64,000 bases of DNA from Vibrio sp. MEBiC08052 (GCF_001506075.1 NZ_KQ947475.1:2461595-2525594), one strand, 5' to 3'. Counted from the first letter of the stretch, positions 9,592 to 18,529 are shown. Made by a program: numbers and translations. The notes: generated from the letters alone by a model not told the origin.

Positions 9592-10380
9592 TTAGAGCTG
9601 CTGGTTCACGTAGCTCATCATCTTATCTACCGCAGAAATGACTTTGGAGTTCATCTCATACACGCGCTGTGCTTCGATCAGATTGACTAGTTCTTCGGTG
9701 ACATTCACATTTGAACTTTCCAACATCGACTGACGAATATTGCCCAAACCATCCAATCCGGGAACCCCTTCTTGCGGATCGCCGCTGGCACCGGTGGGTA
9801 AATATAAGTTCTGGCCGACAGGCTCAAGACCTCCGGGATTAATAAAATCAACCGTCGTGATTTGACCGATGACCTGATTATTTTGCTGTCCACGGATCCG
9901 GACGGAAACCTGACCGTCGTTGCCAACCGTTACAGAGACTGCATTTTGCGGCACCACGATTTCAGGTTGTAATGGATACCCGGCACCAGATGTGACAATG
10001 GTCCCTTCAGCATTTAAGGTAAACTGCCCGTTTCGTGAATATCCCATGTTGCCGTCAGGCATCATAATCTGAAAGAACCCGTCGCCTTCAATCATCATAT
10101 CCATACTGTTATTGGTTGTTTGCACATTACCGTTGGTATGAACTTTCTGCGTCGCAACAACTTTAGAGCCGGCACCGAGCATTAACCCGCTCGGCAACTC
10201 GGTATTCTGCGAGGATTGACCGCCAGGTTGGTTGATATTTTGATAGAAAAGGTCTTCAAACACCGCCCGGCTTTTCTTAAAGCCCACGGTGGAGGCGTTC
10301 GCAAGGTTGTTCGAAATCGTCGCAATATTCGTCTGCTGCGCATCTAAACCTGTTTTACTTACCCATAGAGCTGGATGCAT
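9592..10380 (-). CDS. flgG: Flagellar distal rod protein FlgG
   Basis: FlgG of 262 residues makes the distal rod. The N-terminal rod motif (TNIATISNNLANASTVGFKK) and the C-terminal heptad region (VNVTEELVNLIEAQRVYEMN) are both present, with the mid-domain FQIMMPDGNMGYSRNGQF. Its length and the initial MHPALWVSKTGLDAQ match FlgG, not FlgF. AAAGGAG lies before the start; it follows flgF by 19 bases. Confidence 0.97.
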   Translation of the reverse strand: MHPALWVSKTGLDAQQTNIATISNNLANASTVGFKKSRAVFEDLFYQNINQPGGQSSQNTELPSGLMLGAGSKVVATQKVHTNGNVQTTNNSMDMMIEGDGFFQIMMPDGNMGYSRNGQFTLNAEGTIVTSGAGYPLQPEIVVPQNAVSVTVGNDGQVSVRIRGQQNNQVIGQITTVDFINPGGLEPVGQNLYLPTGASGDPQEGVPGLDGLGNIRQSMLESSNVNVTEELVNLIEAQRVYEMNSKVISAVDKMMSYVNQQL

Positions 10381-10399
10381 GTTCTTCTCCTTTCACTCA

Positions 10400-11149
10400 T
10401 TAACCGGTGCGCAACAGAGAGTTGGATGCTTTATCCATTTCTTCTGCTGTACTCATCATTTTGACTTGCATTTCAAACTGACGCTGTAGATCAATGAGAT
10501 TGGTCATTTCTCCGACAGCATTGACATTGCTGCCTTCCAAGGCACCGGTCAGTAATGTCACGCTCGCATCCGCATTAAATACGGTATTCAGCGCTTTGGC
10601 CCGAAACAGGCCCACCGAGTCCTTGTATAACGTCCGATTATCAGGGCGAACCAATTTAATTCGTCCGACAACTTCCAGAGCGTCAGCCGGTGCACCTTGA
10701 GGAATGACGGATACGGTGCCATCTTTGCCGATCTCAATTTTACTCAGTGGAATTGGCAAGGTAATCGGTGCATCATTGTCACCCAGAACCAGATGCCCAC
10801 TGCCACTGGTCAGTAAACCATTGGGGTCGATCTGGAAGTTCCCGTTGCGGGTCAGGCCTTCAGTGCCGATATCATCCAACACCGAAATCCATCCATCCCC
10901 CTGAATGGTGACATCCAAATCTCTGCCTGTTGTCATAACGCTGCCTTGAGCAAAATTATTTCCCGGACGTTCCGTCATACTAAAGACTCGGGTTGGTAGC
11001 CCATCTCCGTAGCTCTGCATGGAGCGAGCCTGAGCCAGATCAGCCCGAAAGCCAGTCGTGCTCACATTGGCTAAGTTGTTCGCTCTGAGCTGCATTTCCT
11101 GCATATTTTGCTTTGCGCCACTCATTGCCAGAAACAATGCACGGTCCAT
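10400..11149 (-). CDS. flgF: Flagellar proximal rod protein FlgF
   Basis: FlgF of 249 residues is one of the proximal rod subunits, exported through the flagellar secretion apparatus. It has LRANNLANVSTTGFRADLA near residue 25 and the C-terminal NAVGEMTNLIDLQRQFEMQ. AGGAG precedes the ATG. It is the first gene of flgFGHIJ and has its own sigma-54 element 36 bases upstream, so this operon can be transcribed separately from flgBCDE. Confidence 0.96.
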   Translation of the reverse strand: MDRALFLAMSGAKQNMQEMQLRANNLANVSTTGFRADLAQARSMQSYGDGLPTRVFSMTERPGNNFAQGSVMTTGRDLDVTIQGDGWISVLDDIGTEGLTRNGNFQIDPNGLLTSGSGHLVLGDNDAPITLPIPLSKIEIGKDGTVSVIPQGAPADALEVVGRIKLVRPDNRTLYKDSVGLFRAKALNTVFNADASVTLLTGALEGSNVNAVGEMTNLIDLQRQFEMQVKMMSTAEEMDKASNSLLRTG

Positions 11150-11184
11150 AATTTACTCCTATCATCGTCATACGATAGAGATAA

Positions 11185-11200
11185 AGCAATTGGTGTGCCA
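11185..11200 (-). promoter_or_regulatory. Sigma-54 type promoter of flgFGHIJ
   Basis: TGGCAC-ACCAA-TTGCT on the minus strand matches the sigma-54 consensus at every defined position, with GG-N10-GC spacing. It ends 36 bases before the flgF start. This is the best sigma-54 site in the window. Confidence 0.85.
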
Positions 11201-11289
11201 AGTGTAAATAATTATATAATTCAGATAATTATGAGGAAAAATAGAAACAGAGAGGCTGCTTTTGCCGCAAGATTGCCGGAGGAGGAGGG

Positions 11290-11319
11290 AAAAGTCAGAC
11301 CGACTTTGCCGTCGGTCTG
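11290..11319 (-). terminator. Terminator after flgE
   Basis: CAGACCGAC and GTCGGTCTG form a perfect 9-bp stem with a six-base loop, followed on the minus strand by ACTTTTCCC. The T tract is short, so termination may be partial. It separates flgBCDE from the flgF promoter. Confidence 0.65.
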
Positions 11320-11334
11320 AATAAACGTGACTAA

Positions 11335-12639
11335 TTAGCGGATCTGTAGAATCGTCTGTTGGGTCTGGTTATGCACTTCCAATGCACGAGAATTCGCCTG
11401 GAAGTTCCGTTGTGCAGAAATCAAATCCACCAACTCTTGGGTCATATCAATATTGGATTGCTCCAACGTCCCGCTATTAATCGTACCAAATGAGCCTTTA
11501 TTGGATTCACCCCAGATCTTATCACCAGAAGCATTGGTCGAATCCCACTGGGTTCCGCCTTTCTTATCCAGCCCTTGTTCATTCGGAACCCGGACTAAAG
11601 CAACACGACCCAAGGTCACATTCTCACCGTTTGAGTATGTCCCAAGAATACTACCTTCTTCATTGACATCGACTTTGGTCAAAAATCCGGTTGTCGCACC
11701 ATCTTCATCAAACTTCGTCAGCTCAAACGGTGCTGCGAATTGAGTTGAAGAATCCAGACCGAATGAAAGCACTTGGTTAATATCTGCACCATTGAGGTTA
11801 ATTGGGTTTGCCCCGGCACCCAATGGTTCAGAAACGACATTTTGTCCGTTGTTGATACTCGCCAAAGTCCCGTCATTGTTAAATTTCAGAGTATGACCAA
11901 CATGCCCTGTCGGAGTCGTCGCATCACCACCGACGATGTTGATCGGTTTTTCGCCAGCCGAATCGGTCATCGTATAGTAGACCTGCCAAGCATTCGGCTG
12001 AGTCTGATCCTTGAGGTAATACGTTGTCATTTTGTAGGCTTGCCCCATCGAGTCATAGATTGTCGATGAAGTCGAACGGTTATAGGTTTCCGGATCCTCA
12101 AAATCGAACAGCGCAGGATCTTTCAAGTCACCGTTTGCTGGCAGGTTAACGCCGACATCAATATTGGAGGTCTGCTTCGGTTTACCGAACTCAGCAGGAA
12201 TATTGATTGGTGATGCCTCATAAGACAATACATCACCCGTTTCCGGATTGACGTTATATCCGAGCAGATATTCGTCATTCGAGGTAACTAAATAATTATC
12301 ATGGTTAATGTGAAAAGCACCGTTACGGGTCAACTCATTTTGTTGTGGTACCAGACGATCTTTTGCGACGGCAAAAAAACCGGTTCCGGAAATCCGCAAA
12401 TCCATGGGGTTGTTGGTATAAATACTCGACCCTTCATGAAACTGTTGAGCGACTTTGTTTACCTGAACCCCTTTCCCCGGGGTTGTTTTCGCATTGGTAA
12501 ACAATGAATTTGAATATACATCACCAAATTCTGCACGCGATTCTTTAAAACCATAGGTGTTCGCGTTGGCAATATTGTTACTGGTGGTATTGAGGTCAAG
12601 TTGAGCGGCCGATAAACCACTTAATGATACATATGACAT
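11335..12639 (-). CDS. flgE: Flagellar hook protein FlgE
   Basis: FlgE of 434 residues is the major subunit of the curved hook. The N-terminal motif LNTTSNNIANANTYGFKES and the C-terminal IDMTQELVDLISAQRNFQAN are canonical. Between them lie the variable D1/D2 domains (about residues 90-370). AGGAG is located upstream of the ATG. Its assembly requires the FlgD cap encoded just upstream. Confidence 0.96.
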   Translation of the reverse strand: MSYVSLSGLSAAQLDLNTTSNNIANANTYGFKESRAEFGDVYSNSLFTNAKTTPGKGVQVNKVAQQFHEGSSIYTNNPMDLRISGTGFFAVAKDRLVPQQNELTRNGAFHINHDNYLVTSNDEYLLGYNVNPETGDVLSYEASPINIPAEFGKPKQTSNIDVGVNLPANGDLKDPALFDFEDPETYNRSTSSTIYDSMGQAYKMTTYYLKDQTQPNAWQVYYTMTDSAGEKPINIVGGDATTPTGHVGHTLKFNNDGTLASINNGQNVVSEPLGAGANPINLNGADINQVLSFGLDSSTQFAAPFELTKFDEDGATTGFLTKVDVNEEGSILGTYSNGENVTLGRVALVRVPNEQGLDKKGGTQWDSTNASGDKIWGESNKGSFGTINSGTLEQSNIDMTQELVDLISAQRNFQANSRALEVHNQTQQTILQIR

Positions 12640-12666
12640 CCTGAATTCTCCTATCTAGCTAGCGTA

Positions 12667-13377
12667 TTACGCTTTGCCTACTTCCAGTACCTCAGCAAGT
12701 CGAACTGGCGAATCAAAGCCAGCCAGATTGAGTAGTACGTTACCATCACCTTTGCCAAGAAGAACGCTGTTGACGTTTGCATAAGTTGAAACATCAAACT
12801 CTTTGCTCTTTCCGTCGACGAGACCTGAAGCTTTAACTTTATATTTGCCTCCCGGTAAAGGGTTGCCGTTTTGGTCTTTGCCGTCCCATTCAATCCGGTT
12901 ATCACCCGCAGGCTTTGCACCGACATCAAATGTTCTTACCAGTTGCCCGGCAGTATCTTCAATCCGGACCAGCAAATTATCGACAGATGCGGGAAGTTTC
13001 ACCATCGCCGCCATGTTGCCTTGATCTTTCTTCACGCCACTGGCTCCGGGAACAAGGACGTCCCGACCGACTAATGAAGAAGCCTGCAGCGCTTGATTAG
13101 ACGTCATCGAAGAATTAAGACTTTCAAACTGAGAGTTCATCTTCCCGATACCATCAACCGTCGCAAATGATGCCATCTGAGCAATCATCTGATCATTACT
13201 GACCGGTTTAAATGGATCTTGCTGTGCCAGTTGTTTGGTGAGCAGTGACAAAAAGTCTTCCTGTTTCAGATCCTGTTTACCAGTGACCTCATCAGGCTTT
13301 TTCTGCTCTTGAAGTTTCTTGAGTTGATCGATATAGGACAAGCTGCCATTTTGACCAACATTATCTATTCCGGCCAT
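12667..13377 (-). CDS. flgD: Flagellar hook cap protein FlgD
   Basis: FlgD of 236 residues is the scaffold that caps the growing hook. The N-terminal half has the conserved QEDFLSLLTKQLAQQDPFKP (about residues 40-59); the C-terminal half has the FlgD Ig-like/Tudor region with GDNRIEWDGKDQNGNPLPGG near residue 155. AGGAG precedes the start. It stands between flgC and flgE as usual. Confidence 0.96.
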   Translation of the reverse strand: MAGIDNVGQNGSLSYIDQLKKLQEQKKPDEVTGKQDLKQEDFLSLLTKQLAQQDPFKPVSNDQMIAQMASFATVDGIGKMNSQFESLNSSMTSNQALQASSLVGRDVLVPGASGVKKDQGNMAAMVKLPASVDNLLVRIEDTAGQLVRTFDVGAKPAGDNRIEWDGKDQNGNPLPGGKYKVKASGLVDGKSKEFDVSTYANVNSVLLGKGDGNVLLNLAGFDSPVRLAEVLEVGKA

Positions 13378-13394
13378 ATGTTATCTCCTATACC

Positions 13395-13811
13395 TCACTG
13401 ACCCATCTGCAATGTTCTGAGCAACATCTGCTTACTTGCTTCAGCCAGTTGAACATTGGTTTCATATGCTCGTGAAGCTGAAATCATATTTGCCATTTCT
13501 TCCATCACATTCACATTCGGCTTATAAATATAACCATCTGCATTTGCCAGAGGATGGTCAGGATTATATTCCGCAACTAATGGTTTGTTACTTTCCAAGA
13601 CCCCTAAGACCTTCACCGGTACGGTATAGTCATCTTTAGATTTTGCTCGGTTTAATTCAGCGGCAAATATCGGATGACGCGCCTTATAAGTATCTTTTGC
13701 AGAACTACTCACACTATCAGCATTCGCCAAATTACTTGAGGTTGTATTTAGACGAACAGACTCAGCACTCATGGCAGAACCTGTAACATTGAATACGTTA
13801 AATAGACTCAT
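13395..13811 (-). CDS. flgC: Flagellar proximal rod protein FlgC
   Basis: FlgC of 138 residues, a proximal rod subunit. The rod motif is RLNTTSSNLANADSVSS (about residue 20-36), and the C-terminus has NVNVMEEMANMISASRAYE. AGGGGAG precedes the ATG. Only five bases separate it from flgB, implying coupled translation. Confidence 0.96.
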   Translation of the reverse strand: MSLFNVFNVTGSAMSAESVRLNTTSSNLANADSVSSSAKDTYKARHPIFAAELNRAKSKDDYTVPVKVLGVLESNKPLVAEYNPDHPLANADGYIYKPNVNVMEEMANMISASRAYETNVQLAEASKQMLLRTLQMGQ

Positions 13812-13816
13812 CTAAT

Positions 13817-14212
13817 TTACTCCCCTTTAATTGCTTTGGTCATTCCTTTGAACTTTCCACCCAGAAAGTCAAGGGAAGCCTGATGACGAAGCTGATTTTG
13901 CATAAAAAGATTTCGTTCTAAATCGACATCAACCGTATTGCCGTCACCGGTATCAGGTTGTGTCGGGATGCGGTAAAGCTCTTCCCCTATCATCGACATG
14001 GAGGCAGGAATATGCCGTCCATTGGTACGAGTCAGACTAATACTTGCCCCCGAACTTGCCGCTTGTAGTGCTTTGTCAAAATCTAAAGCTTTTGCCTTAT
14101 ATCCCGGCGTATTCGCTTGCGCGATGTTGCTGGAAATCATCTCTGCATTACGCTCACGGACACCGACAGTGTACTGGTGAATGCCTAACGCTTTATCAAA
14201 TGAGATTGCCAT
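13817..14212 (-). CDS. flgB: Flagellar proximal rod protein FlgB
   Basis: FlgB of 131 residues is the most basal rod subunit, exported by the flagellar type III system. The N-terminus MAISFDKALGIHQYTVGVRE and the motif SSNIAQANTPGYKAKALDF are typical. A longer reading frame starts at 14272, but the ATG at 14212 gives the usual family length and lies just downstream of a sigma-54 element (14256-14271) that the longer form would overlap. GAGG is found before this ATG. First gene of flgBCDE. Confidence 0.95.
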   Translation of the reverse strand: MAISFDKALGIHQYTVGVRERNAEMISSNIAQANTPGYKAKALDFDKALQAASSGASISLTRTNGRHIPASMSMIGEELYRIPTQPDTGDGNTVDVDLERNLFMQNQLRHQASLDFLGGKFKGMTKAIKGE

Positions 14213-14255
14213 ATACGCCTCTTCATGGATATATTGATTGCCACACCATAACTTT

Positions 14256-14271
14256 AGCAATTTATGTACCA
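14256..14271 (-). promoter_or_regulatory. Sigma-54 type promoter of flgBCDE
   Basis: The minus strand reads TGGTAC-ATAAA-TTGCT, with exact GG-N10-GC spacing and one change in the -24 element. It lies 44 bases before the flgB ATG and decides the start of that gene. Confidence 0.78.
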
Positions 14272-14365
14272 ACTTTAACGCTTATTCTGAGATAATCACG
14301 GTGAACATATCATCACTTTACTTCATCATGAATATAGGCAAATTTCAGACCAAAGTTGTAACGGT

Positions 14366-14394
14366 AAAAAAGAAAAACCCGGCAATGCCGGGTC
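14366..14394 (-). terminator. Terminator after cheR
   Basis: ACCCGGC and GCCGGGT pair around a three-base loop, followed on the minus strand by TTTTCTTTTTT. It lies 20 bases beyond the cheR stop and separates the cheVR operon from flgBCDE. Confidence 0.88.
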
Positions 14395-14414
14395 TAAAAA
14401 GAGAATGAAGATAT

Positions 14415-15242
14415 TTATTTAAGTTTATAGATAATGCCGGGGTTACAACGCACCATCTCAAAACGATCCGTCAGGCCAGTCAACGATTCAGAAGCTCCCA
14501 ACAACAAATATCCGTTCGGATTCAAGCTATTCGCCATTTGATTGAGAACTTTCGACTTCATATCCGCTGAGAAGTAAATCAAAACGTTCCGGCAGAAAAT
14601 AATGTCAAACTTACCCAGCAAAGAATAACTTTCCATCAAATTCTGAGGTTTAAAACTCACCAACCGTTTTACATTATCTTTGATCTTCATTCTGCCATCT
14701 CCGGCATCTTCAAAGAAAGTACGGCGGCGTTCGGGGGATAAACCACGTCCCAGCGCTAAACTATCATAACTACCGATACGGCAAATATCTAACATCGTTG
14801 AAGATATATCCGTCGCAGTAATCGAACAATTTGTTAACAATCCCGGTTTCTTCTGCTGTGTTTCTAGAATCGTCATCGCAATCGAATAAGGTTCCTGACC
14901 GGAAGAACTCGCTGCCGACCAAATTTTAATCGGCCGACGATTGGCTGCCAATTCAGGCAGCAATCGTTCTGACAGGACAGTAAAAGGGTAACCATCGCGA
15001 AACCACAAGGTTTCATTGGTTGTCATGGCATCGACAGCGGCAATTCTTAGATCTCGGCTGACACCTCTCACCACTTCTTTCAGTAATGTCGATAAGGAGT
15101 CCATCTTATACTTTGTAACTAACGGACTAAGACGGCTTCGAACTAGATATTGCTTACTATCCCCAAGAACAATCCCACATTGAGACTCTAAAAAGCGGCA
15201 AAAATCTTTATATTCTTGTTCGCTGATCGTTATTGCAGTCAT
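14415..15242 (-). CDS. cheR: Chemotaxis methyltransferase CheR
   Basis: CheR of 275 residues transfers methyl groups from S-adenosylmethionine to glutamates on chemoreceptors, driving adaptation. The N-terminal all-alpha domain (about 1-75) is followed by the SAM-binding domain with IWSAASSSGQEPYSIAM near residue 105 and FDIIFCRNVLIYF near residue 220. The ATG overlaps the cheV stop by four bases, so the two are translationally coupled. In Vibrio this cheR lies in the flagellar locus apart from the main che cluster. Confidence 0.95.
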   Translation of the reverse strand: MTAITISEQEYKDFCRFLESQCGIVLGDSKQYLVRSRLSPLVTKYKMDSLSTLLKEVVRGVSRDLRIAAVDAMTTNETLWFRDGYPFTVLSERLLPELAANRRPIKIWSAASSSGQEPYSIAMTILETQQKKPGLLTNCSITATDISSTMLDICRIGSYDSLALGRGLSPERRRTFFEDAGDGRMKIKDNVKRLVSFKPQNLMESYSLLGKFDIIFCRNVLIYFSADMKSKVLNQMANSLNPNGYLLLGASESLTGLTDRFEMVRCNPGIIYKLK

Positions 15243-16192
15243 TCACTTCTCTTTAGCTCAGTATCAACCAATGCAGCTTTTACCGCATTACCAAGTTCAT
15301 CAGGATTAAACTTCGCGATGAATGTATTCGCGCCTACTCTTTCTACCATAGCCTGATTAAATACACCACTTAATGATGAATGGAGAATAACATAAAGATC
15401 TTTCAGCTTCGGATTACGACGAATTTCAGCAGTGAGAGTATATCCATCCATCTCAGGCATTTCGATATCTGAAATAACCAATGAAATATGATTAAATATA
15501 TTGTCCGTGTCAGAAAGCTCAATCAATTTTTCATAAGCTTCCTTACCATCTTTTACGGCAATCACTTCAAATCCGATCGACTCCACTGCACGCTGTACCT
15601 GTTTACGGGCGACGGTTGAATCATCAGCAATCAAGATACGACGAACAAATTCCTGTTTCGTATTTTCTTCGGCATGAGCAATCTCTTCTGCAATGGTTGA
15701 ATCCATCGTTTCATCAACCGGAGCAATTTCCGCTAGGATTTTCTCAACATCAATAATTTCAACCAGTTCGTTCTCAATATTGGTAACAGCCGTCAGATAG
15801 TTTGCTTTCCCGGCTCCTTCAGGCGGTGGTAAAATTTCTTCCCAACGCATATTGACAATACGTTCGACCGAAGCGACAAGAAACGCTTGAATTGTCCGGT
15901 TAAACTCAGCAATGACAACAAAACTTTTCTCGACATCGGTCGTTGCCCGTCCGCCAATCGCTAAGCTTAAATCAATGACAGAAACGGTCTGTCCACGAAT
16001 GTGAGCAACACCTTTCACTAAACGATGTAGATTTGGCATTGCAGTCAGCTTTGGGCACTGCAACACCTCTTTTACTTTAAATACATTAATGCCGTAACGC
16101 TGGCGCCCATTCAACCGAAATGTCAACAATTCTAAGCGGTTCTGCCCAACGAGTTGTGTACGCTGATTCACAGAATCAAGAATACCCGTCAT
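15239..16192 (-). CDS. cheV: Chemotaxis coupling/response regulator CheV
   Basis: CheV of 317 residues joins a CheW-like domain (about 20-165) to a receiver domain (about 185-315). The receiver has IADDSTVARKQV with the acidic pair, and the phospho-acceptor Asp in SDIEMPEMDGYTL. It links receptors to CheA and is thought to tune adaptation when phosphorylated. The ATG at 16192 (MTGILDSVNQRTQLVGQNRL) is preferred over an upstream in-frame ATG at 16213, because it matches the family N-terminus; GGAGATGGGG precedes it. Confidence 0.93.
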   Translation of the reverse strand: MTGILDSVNQRTQLVGQNRLELLTFRLNGRQRYGINVFKVKEVLQCPKLTAMPNLHRLVKGVAHIRGQTVSVIDLSLAIGGRATTDVEKSFVVIAEFNRTIQAFLVASVERIVNMRWEEILPPPEGAGKANYLTAVTNIENELVEIIDVEKILAEIAPVDETMDSTIAEEIAHAEENTKQEFVRRILIADDSTVARKQVQRAVESIGFEVIAVKDGKEAYEKLIELSDTDNIFNHISLVISDIEMPEMDGYTLTAEIRRNPKLKDLYVILHSSLSGVFNQAMVERVGANTFIAKFNPDELGNAVKAALVDTELKRSE

Positions 16193-16276
16193 AACCCCAT
16201 CTCCATCTCTCAAACTTTTTCTGTAAAAAAGTGATAGTCTACAACAAGCGATGAATAAATTAAGGGAACCAGAATC

Positions 16277-17020
16277 ATGTTCAAGAAACTGTGCTTATCC
16301 CCTCTGCCTTTTACTAAGTGTAGAGCTTTCTTTAAACTTTTTTATAGCATTATCGTCATTTTATCTGTTTTCTTTAATATTTCGACTCAGGCAGCAACTC
16401 AAGAACAACTTGATCATATTAGAGAAACCGCAGAGAAATACGCTACCACTGTTATCGAGCATCCATCAGGCGGGAAAATTGTTGCCACAGCGGCACCTCT
16501 TGATAATCGGATACAAGCATCCGATTGTCCAACTGGATTAAAGGCTTTTTCCTCATCAAGAAATGGTTCTGCAAGCCATATCACTGTTCTTGTTGAATGT
16601 CCGACAGATAATTGGCGGATTTATGTTCCCGTTCAGTTGGATATCACAGTCCCTGCCGTGCTCGCTGCCACCCCGCTCAATCGAGGACAAATCATTAGTC
16701 AACAAGATGTTACTTTGGGTATGGTAGATCTGCTTCGCTTCCGACAGCAAGGTTTTTCGACAATTGATCAAGTGATCGGAGCAAAAGTAAAAAGAAACAT
16801 TCCACTAAACGATATCATTAGTGACCGGGATATCTGTATTGTATGCCGTAATGAAACCGTGACAATTAAAGCAGTTAAAAATGGTTTATCCATTATTACG
16901 CAAGGCACAGCATTGTCAGACGGTGACTTGGGTGAACAAATTCGGGTTAAAAACGATAAATCCAACCGAATTATTGATGCACAAGTCTCAGGAATTGGTG
17001 AAGTGACAGTCCGGTTTTAA
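16277..17020 (+). CDS. flgA: Flagellar P-ring assembly chaperone FlgA
   Basis: FlgA of 247 residues is a periplasmic protein that assists polymerisation of FlgI into the P-ring. A long hydrophobic signal sequence (about residues 18-38) ends near AATQ. The C-terminal SAF-like domain contains ATPLNRGQIISQQDV and VKRNIPLNDIISDRDI, and the end ISGIGEVTVRF-type pattern (here VSGIGEVTVRF) is typical. GGGAACC precedes the ATG. It is divergent from cheV with an 84-bp gap in which no strong sigma-54 or sigma-28 element was seen. Confidence 0.92.
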   Translation: MFKKLCLSPLPFTKCRAFFKLFYSIIVILSVFFNISTQAATQEQLDHIRETAEKYATTVIEHPSGGKIVATAAPLDNRIQASDCPTGLKAFSSSRNGSASHITVLVECPTDNWRIYVPVQLDITVPAVLAATPLNRGQIISQQDVTLGMVDLLRFRQQGFSTIDQVIGAKVKRNIPLNDIISDRDICIVCRNETVTIKAVKNGLSIITQGTALSDGDLGEQIRVKNDKSNRIIDAQVSGIGEVTVRF

Positions 17021-17056
17021 CATTTCTAACCATGGCGCATAAAAAAACATCATTTT

Positions 17057-17072
17057 TGGCAAAGAAAATGCT
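17057..17072 (+). promoter_or_regulatory. Possible sigma-54 element before flgM
   Basis: TGGCAA-AGAAA-ATGCT has GG-N10-GC spacing with one mismatch in each half. It directly abuts the -35 of a sigma-28 type element, so flgMN may have two overlapping flagellar promoters. Weak on its own. Confidence 0.35.
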
Positions 17073-17098
17073 AAAGTAAAAAGTAGGTCTGTCGATAT
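17072..17098 (+). promoter_or_regulatory. Sigma-28 type promoter of flgMN
   Basis: TAAA, 15 bases, then GTCGATAT fits TAAA-N15-GCCGATAA at six of eight -10 positions. The flgM start lies 40 bases downstream. Sigma-28 control of flgM is known in V. cholerae. Confidence 0.65.
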
Positions 17099-17138
17099 TG
17101 ACGGTACAGATGTTTAACTTTGATAAAAAGGCTCAATT

Positions 17139-17459
17139 ATGGCAAGCATTGATAATGTGCGTTCTGGCCAGTCTCTGACGAATACGAGTCGGAAATCGAC
17201 CCGTACAGAGAACAATACATCAAACTCAGAGAAAATAAATCACCCTTCATCATCGGATAGAAAAGATGCTGTATCTCTGAGTTCACAAAGTAAAGCAATG
17301 GGTGAAATTCATAGCAAACTTGCATCAAGCCCCGCTTTTGATAGCGCGAAAGTTGAGGCAATTAAAGAAGCAATCGCGAATGGTTCTTATCGTGTTGACG
17401 CAGAAAAACTAGCAGACAACATGATCAAATTCGAAAAAGAGCTGGATGGTCTGCAATAA
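17139..17459 (+). CDS. flgM: Anti-sigma-28 factor FlgM
   Basis: FlgM of 106 residues binds FliA (sigma-28) until the hook is complete and it is exported. The N-terminal half is polar and low-complexity (Ser/Thr/Asn/Lys rich), as expected for the disordered secretion region. The C-terminal half carries the sigma-binding helices KVEAIKEAIANGSYRVDAEK and ADNMIKFEKEL. It heads the flgMN operon 63 bases before flgN and follows a sigma-28 type promoter, giving the usual autoregulatory loop. Confidence 0.93.
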   Translation: MASIDNVRSGQSLTNTSRKSTRTENNTSNSEKINHPSSSDRKDAVSLSSQSKAMGEIHSKLASSPAFDSAKVEAIKEAIANGSYRVDAEKLADNMIKFEKELDGLQ

Positions 17460-17521
17460 TTGACCGATTGTTATCGGTCGATACAACAGATATCTGTGCC
17501 AAGAAATCAGGTAATTAAGTC

Positions 17522-17947
17522 ATGGCGGCAATACAAGACCTACTTGAGTTTCAGTTGAAAAACGCTCAGTCTCTCTCCGAACTTTTAGAACAGGAGAAGG
17601 TAGTCATTACGCAACGTAATTCATCGCAAATTGAAGCTATTGCCAAACAGAAAATTACTTTGATTAACCAGCTCAACGAAACTGACCGACGGATTGAATC
17701 ACATTCTCATGTATCGAGCCTGCAAGAGGATGAGACATTGAAAAGTCTGGTCGAACAGATAAAGTCCGTCATTTGGGATTGCCAACAGGCAAACAGTATT
17801 AATGGCGAAGCCCTCAATCGAGCTCAGATGAGTTTTCATAAACTGAACAATTTGATGCAACAGAGTCAGGGGAAAATGGGCATGACTTATACCGCCGAAG
17901 GGCAAACGCGTTCCATTTCTACTTTGGGCACGAATATCAAAGCTTAA
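17522..17947 (+). CDS. flgN: Flagellar export chaperone FlgN
   Basis: FlgN-family protein of 141 residues, almost entirely helical, which in other bacteria keeps FlgK and FlgL export-competent. The N-terminal helices (LLEFQLKNAQSLSELLEQEK and KQKITLINQLNETDRRIE) match the family. The Gln/Ser-rich C-terminal tail TYTAEGQTRSISTLGTNIKA is family-like. It sits directly behind flgM as usual, and the substrates FlgK/FlgL are encoded at 3438-6519. Annotated from length, helical pattern and position. Confidence 0.88.
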   Translation: MAAIQDLLEFQLKNAQSLSELLEQEKVVITQRNSSQIEAIAKQKITLINQLNETDRRIESHSHVSSLQEDETLKSLVEQIKSVIWDCQQANSINGEALNRAQMSFHKLNNLMQQSQGKMGMTYTAEGQTRSISTLGTNIKA

Positions 17948-18001
17948 TACAAGTTCCCCATTATTATTCTGTTCTCTCCACACTCTCGTAGAATTTAATG
18001 T

Positions 18002-18030
18002 AAAAAAGCGGCAATCATTGCCGCTTTTTT
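18002..18030. terminator. Bidirectional terminator between flgN and flgP
   Basis: GCGGCAA and TTGCCGC pair around TCA, with six A's before and six T's after. It can end flgMN on plus and flgOP on minus. Confidence 0.88.
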
Positions 18031-18088
18031 ATGTTCTGGAGAGAAAGGACTTGCCGCTATGGGCAATAAAATTGTCAATCATGACAGA

Positions 18089-18520
18089 TTAAAATAAAGT
18101 CTGCTGCCGCTTTTCAGGAACCTGCTGAACTTCACCATAATCTCTCAGCTTTTCCATTTTATCCACGTTCAAACGCAGCTCTGTTACATAACTATCTCCG
18201 ACTTTATAACTTCTGACAACCTCGGCCCCCCGAATCACTCCGTCAACAGCACCAGATGTCGCTTCCGTTCCAAGTCTTTGATCCATGAGTTCCGCTCGCC
18301 CGCTAACCCGCATACCATAAACCTGCTCAGCCAGCTCACGATAAGCATCAATTTTAGATGCTCGCATGGCACGAACTTGCTTTTCTTCTACATTGCGACC
18401 TTTTTGTTCACTAATCGAAGCATAGCCGACAGCTGTCAGCCATTCCTGCTTATTCATGGTCTGCAACGGCTGGCATCCGACCAACAATAAGAATATCGTA
18501 CTCATTAACCAAACTTTCAT
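18089..18520 (-). CDS. flgP: Outer-membrane flagellar lipoprotein FlgP
   Basis: FlgP of 143 residues, LPP20 family, a component of the outer H-ring/basal disk around the Vibrio flagellar motor and needed for motility in V. cholerae. The signal peptide has lipobox LLVGC with Cys16. The mature part contains YASISEQKGRN and KIDAYRELAEQVYGMRVSG, the typical LPP20 repeat. The ATG at 18520 is chosen because AGGAG lies six bases upstream; a TTG six bases earlier is less likely. It begins 9 bases after flgO. Confidence 0.9.
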   Translation of the reverse strand: MKVWLMSTIFLLLVGCQPLQTMNKQEWLTAVGYASISEQKGRNVEEKQVRAMRASKIDAYRELAEQVYGMRVSGRAELMDQRLGTEATSGAVDGVIRGAEVVRSYKVGDSYVTELRLNVDKMEKLRDYGEVQQVPEKRQQTLF

Positions 18521-18529
18521 CAGCAACTC

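Noticed and set aside
14213..14272. Twenty-codon N-terminal extension of FlgB
   Set aside because: It would overlap the sigma-54 promoter at 14256-14271 and has no counterpart in the family.
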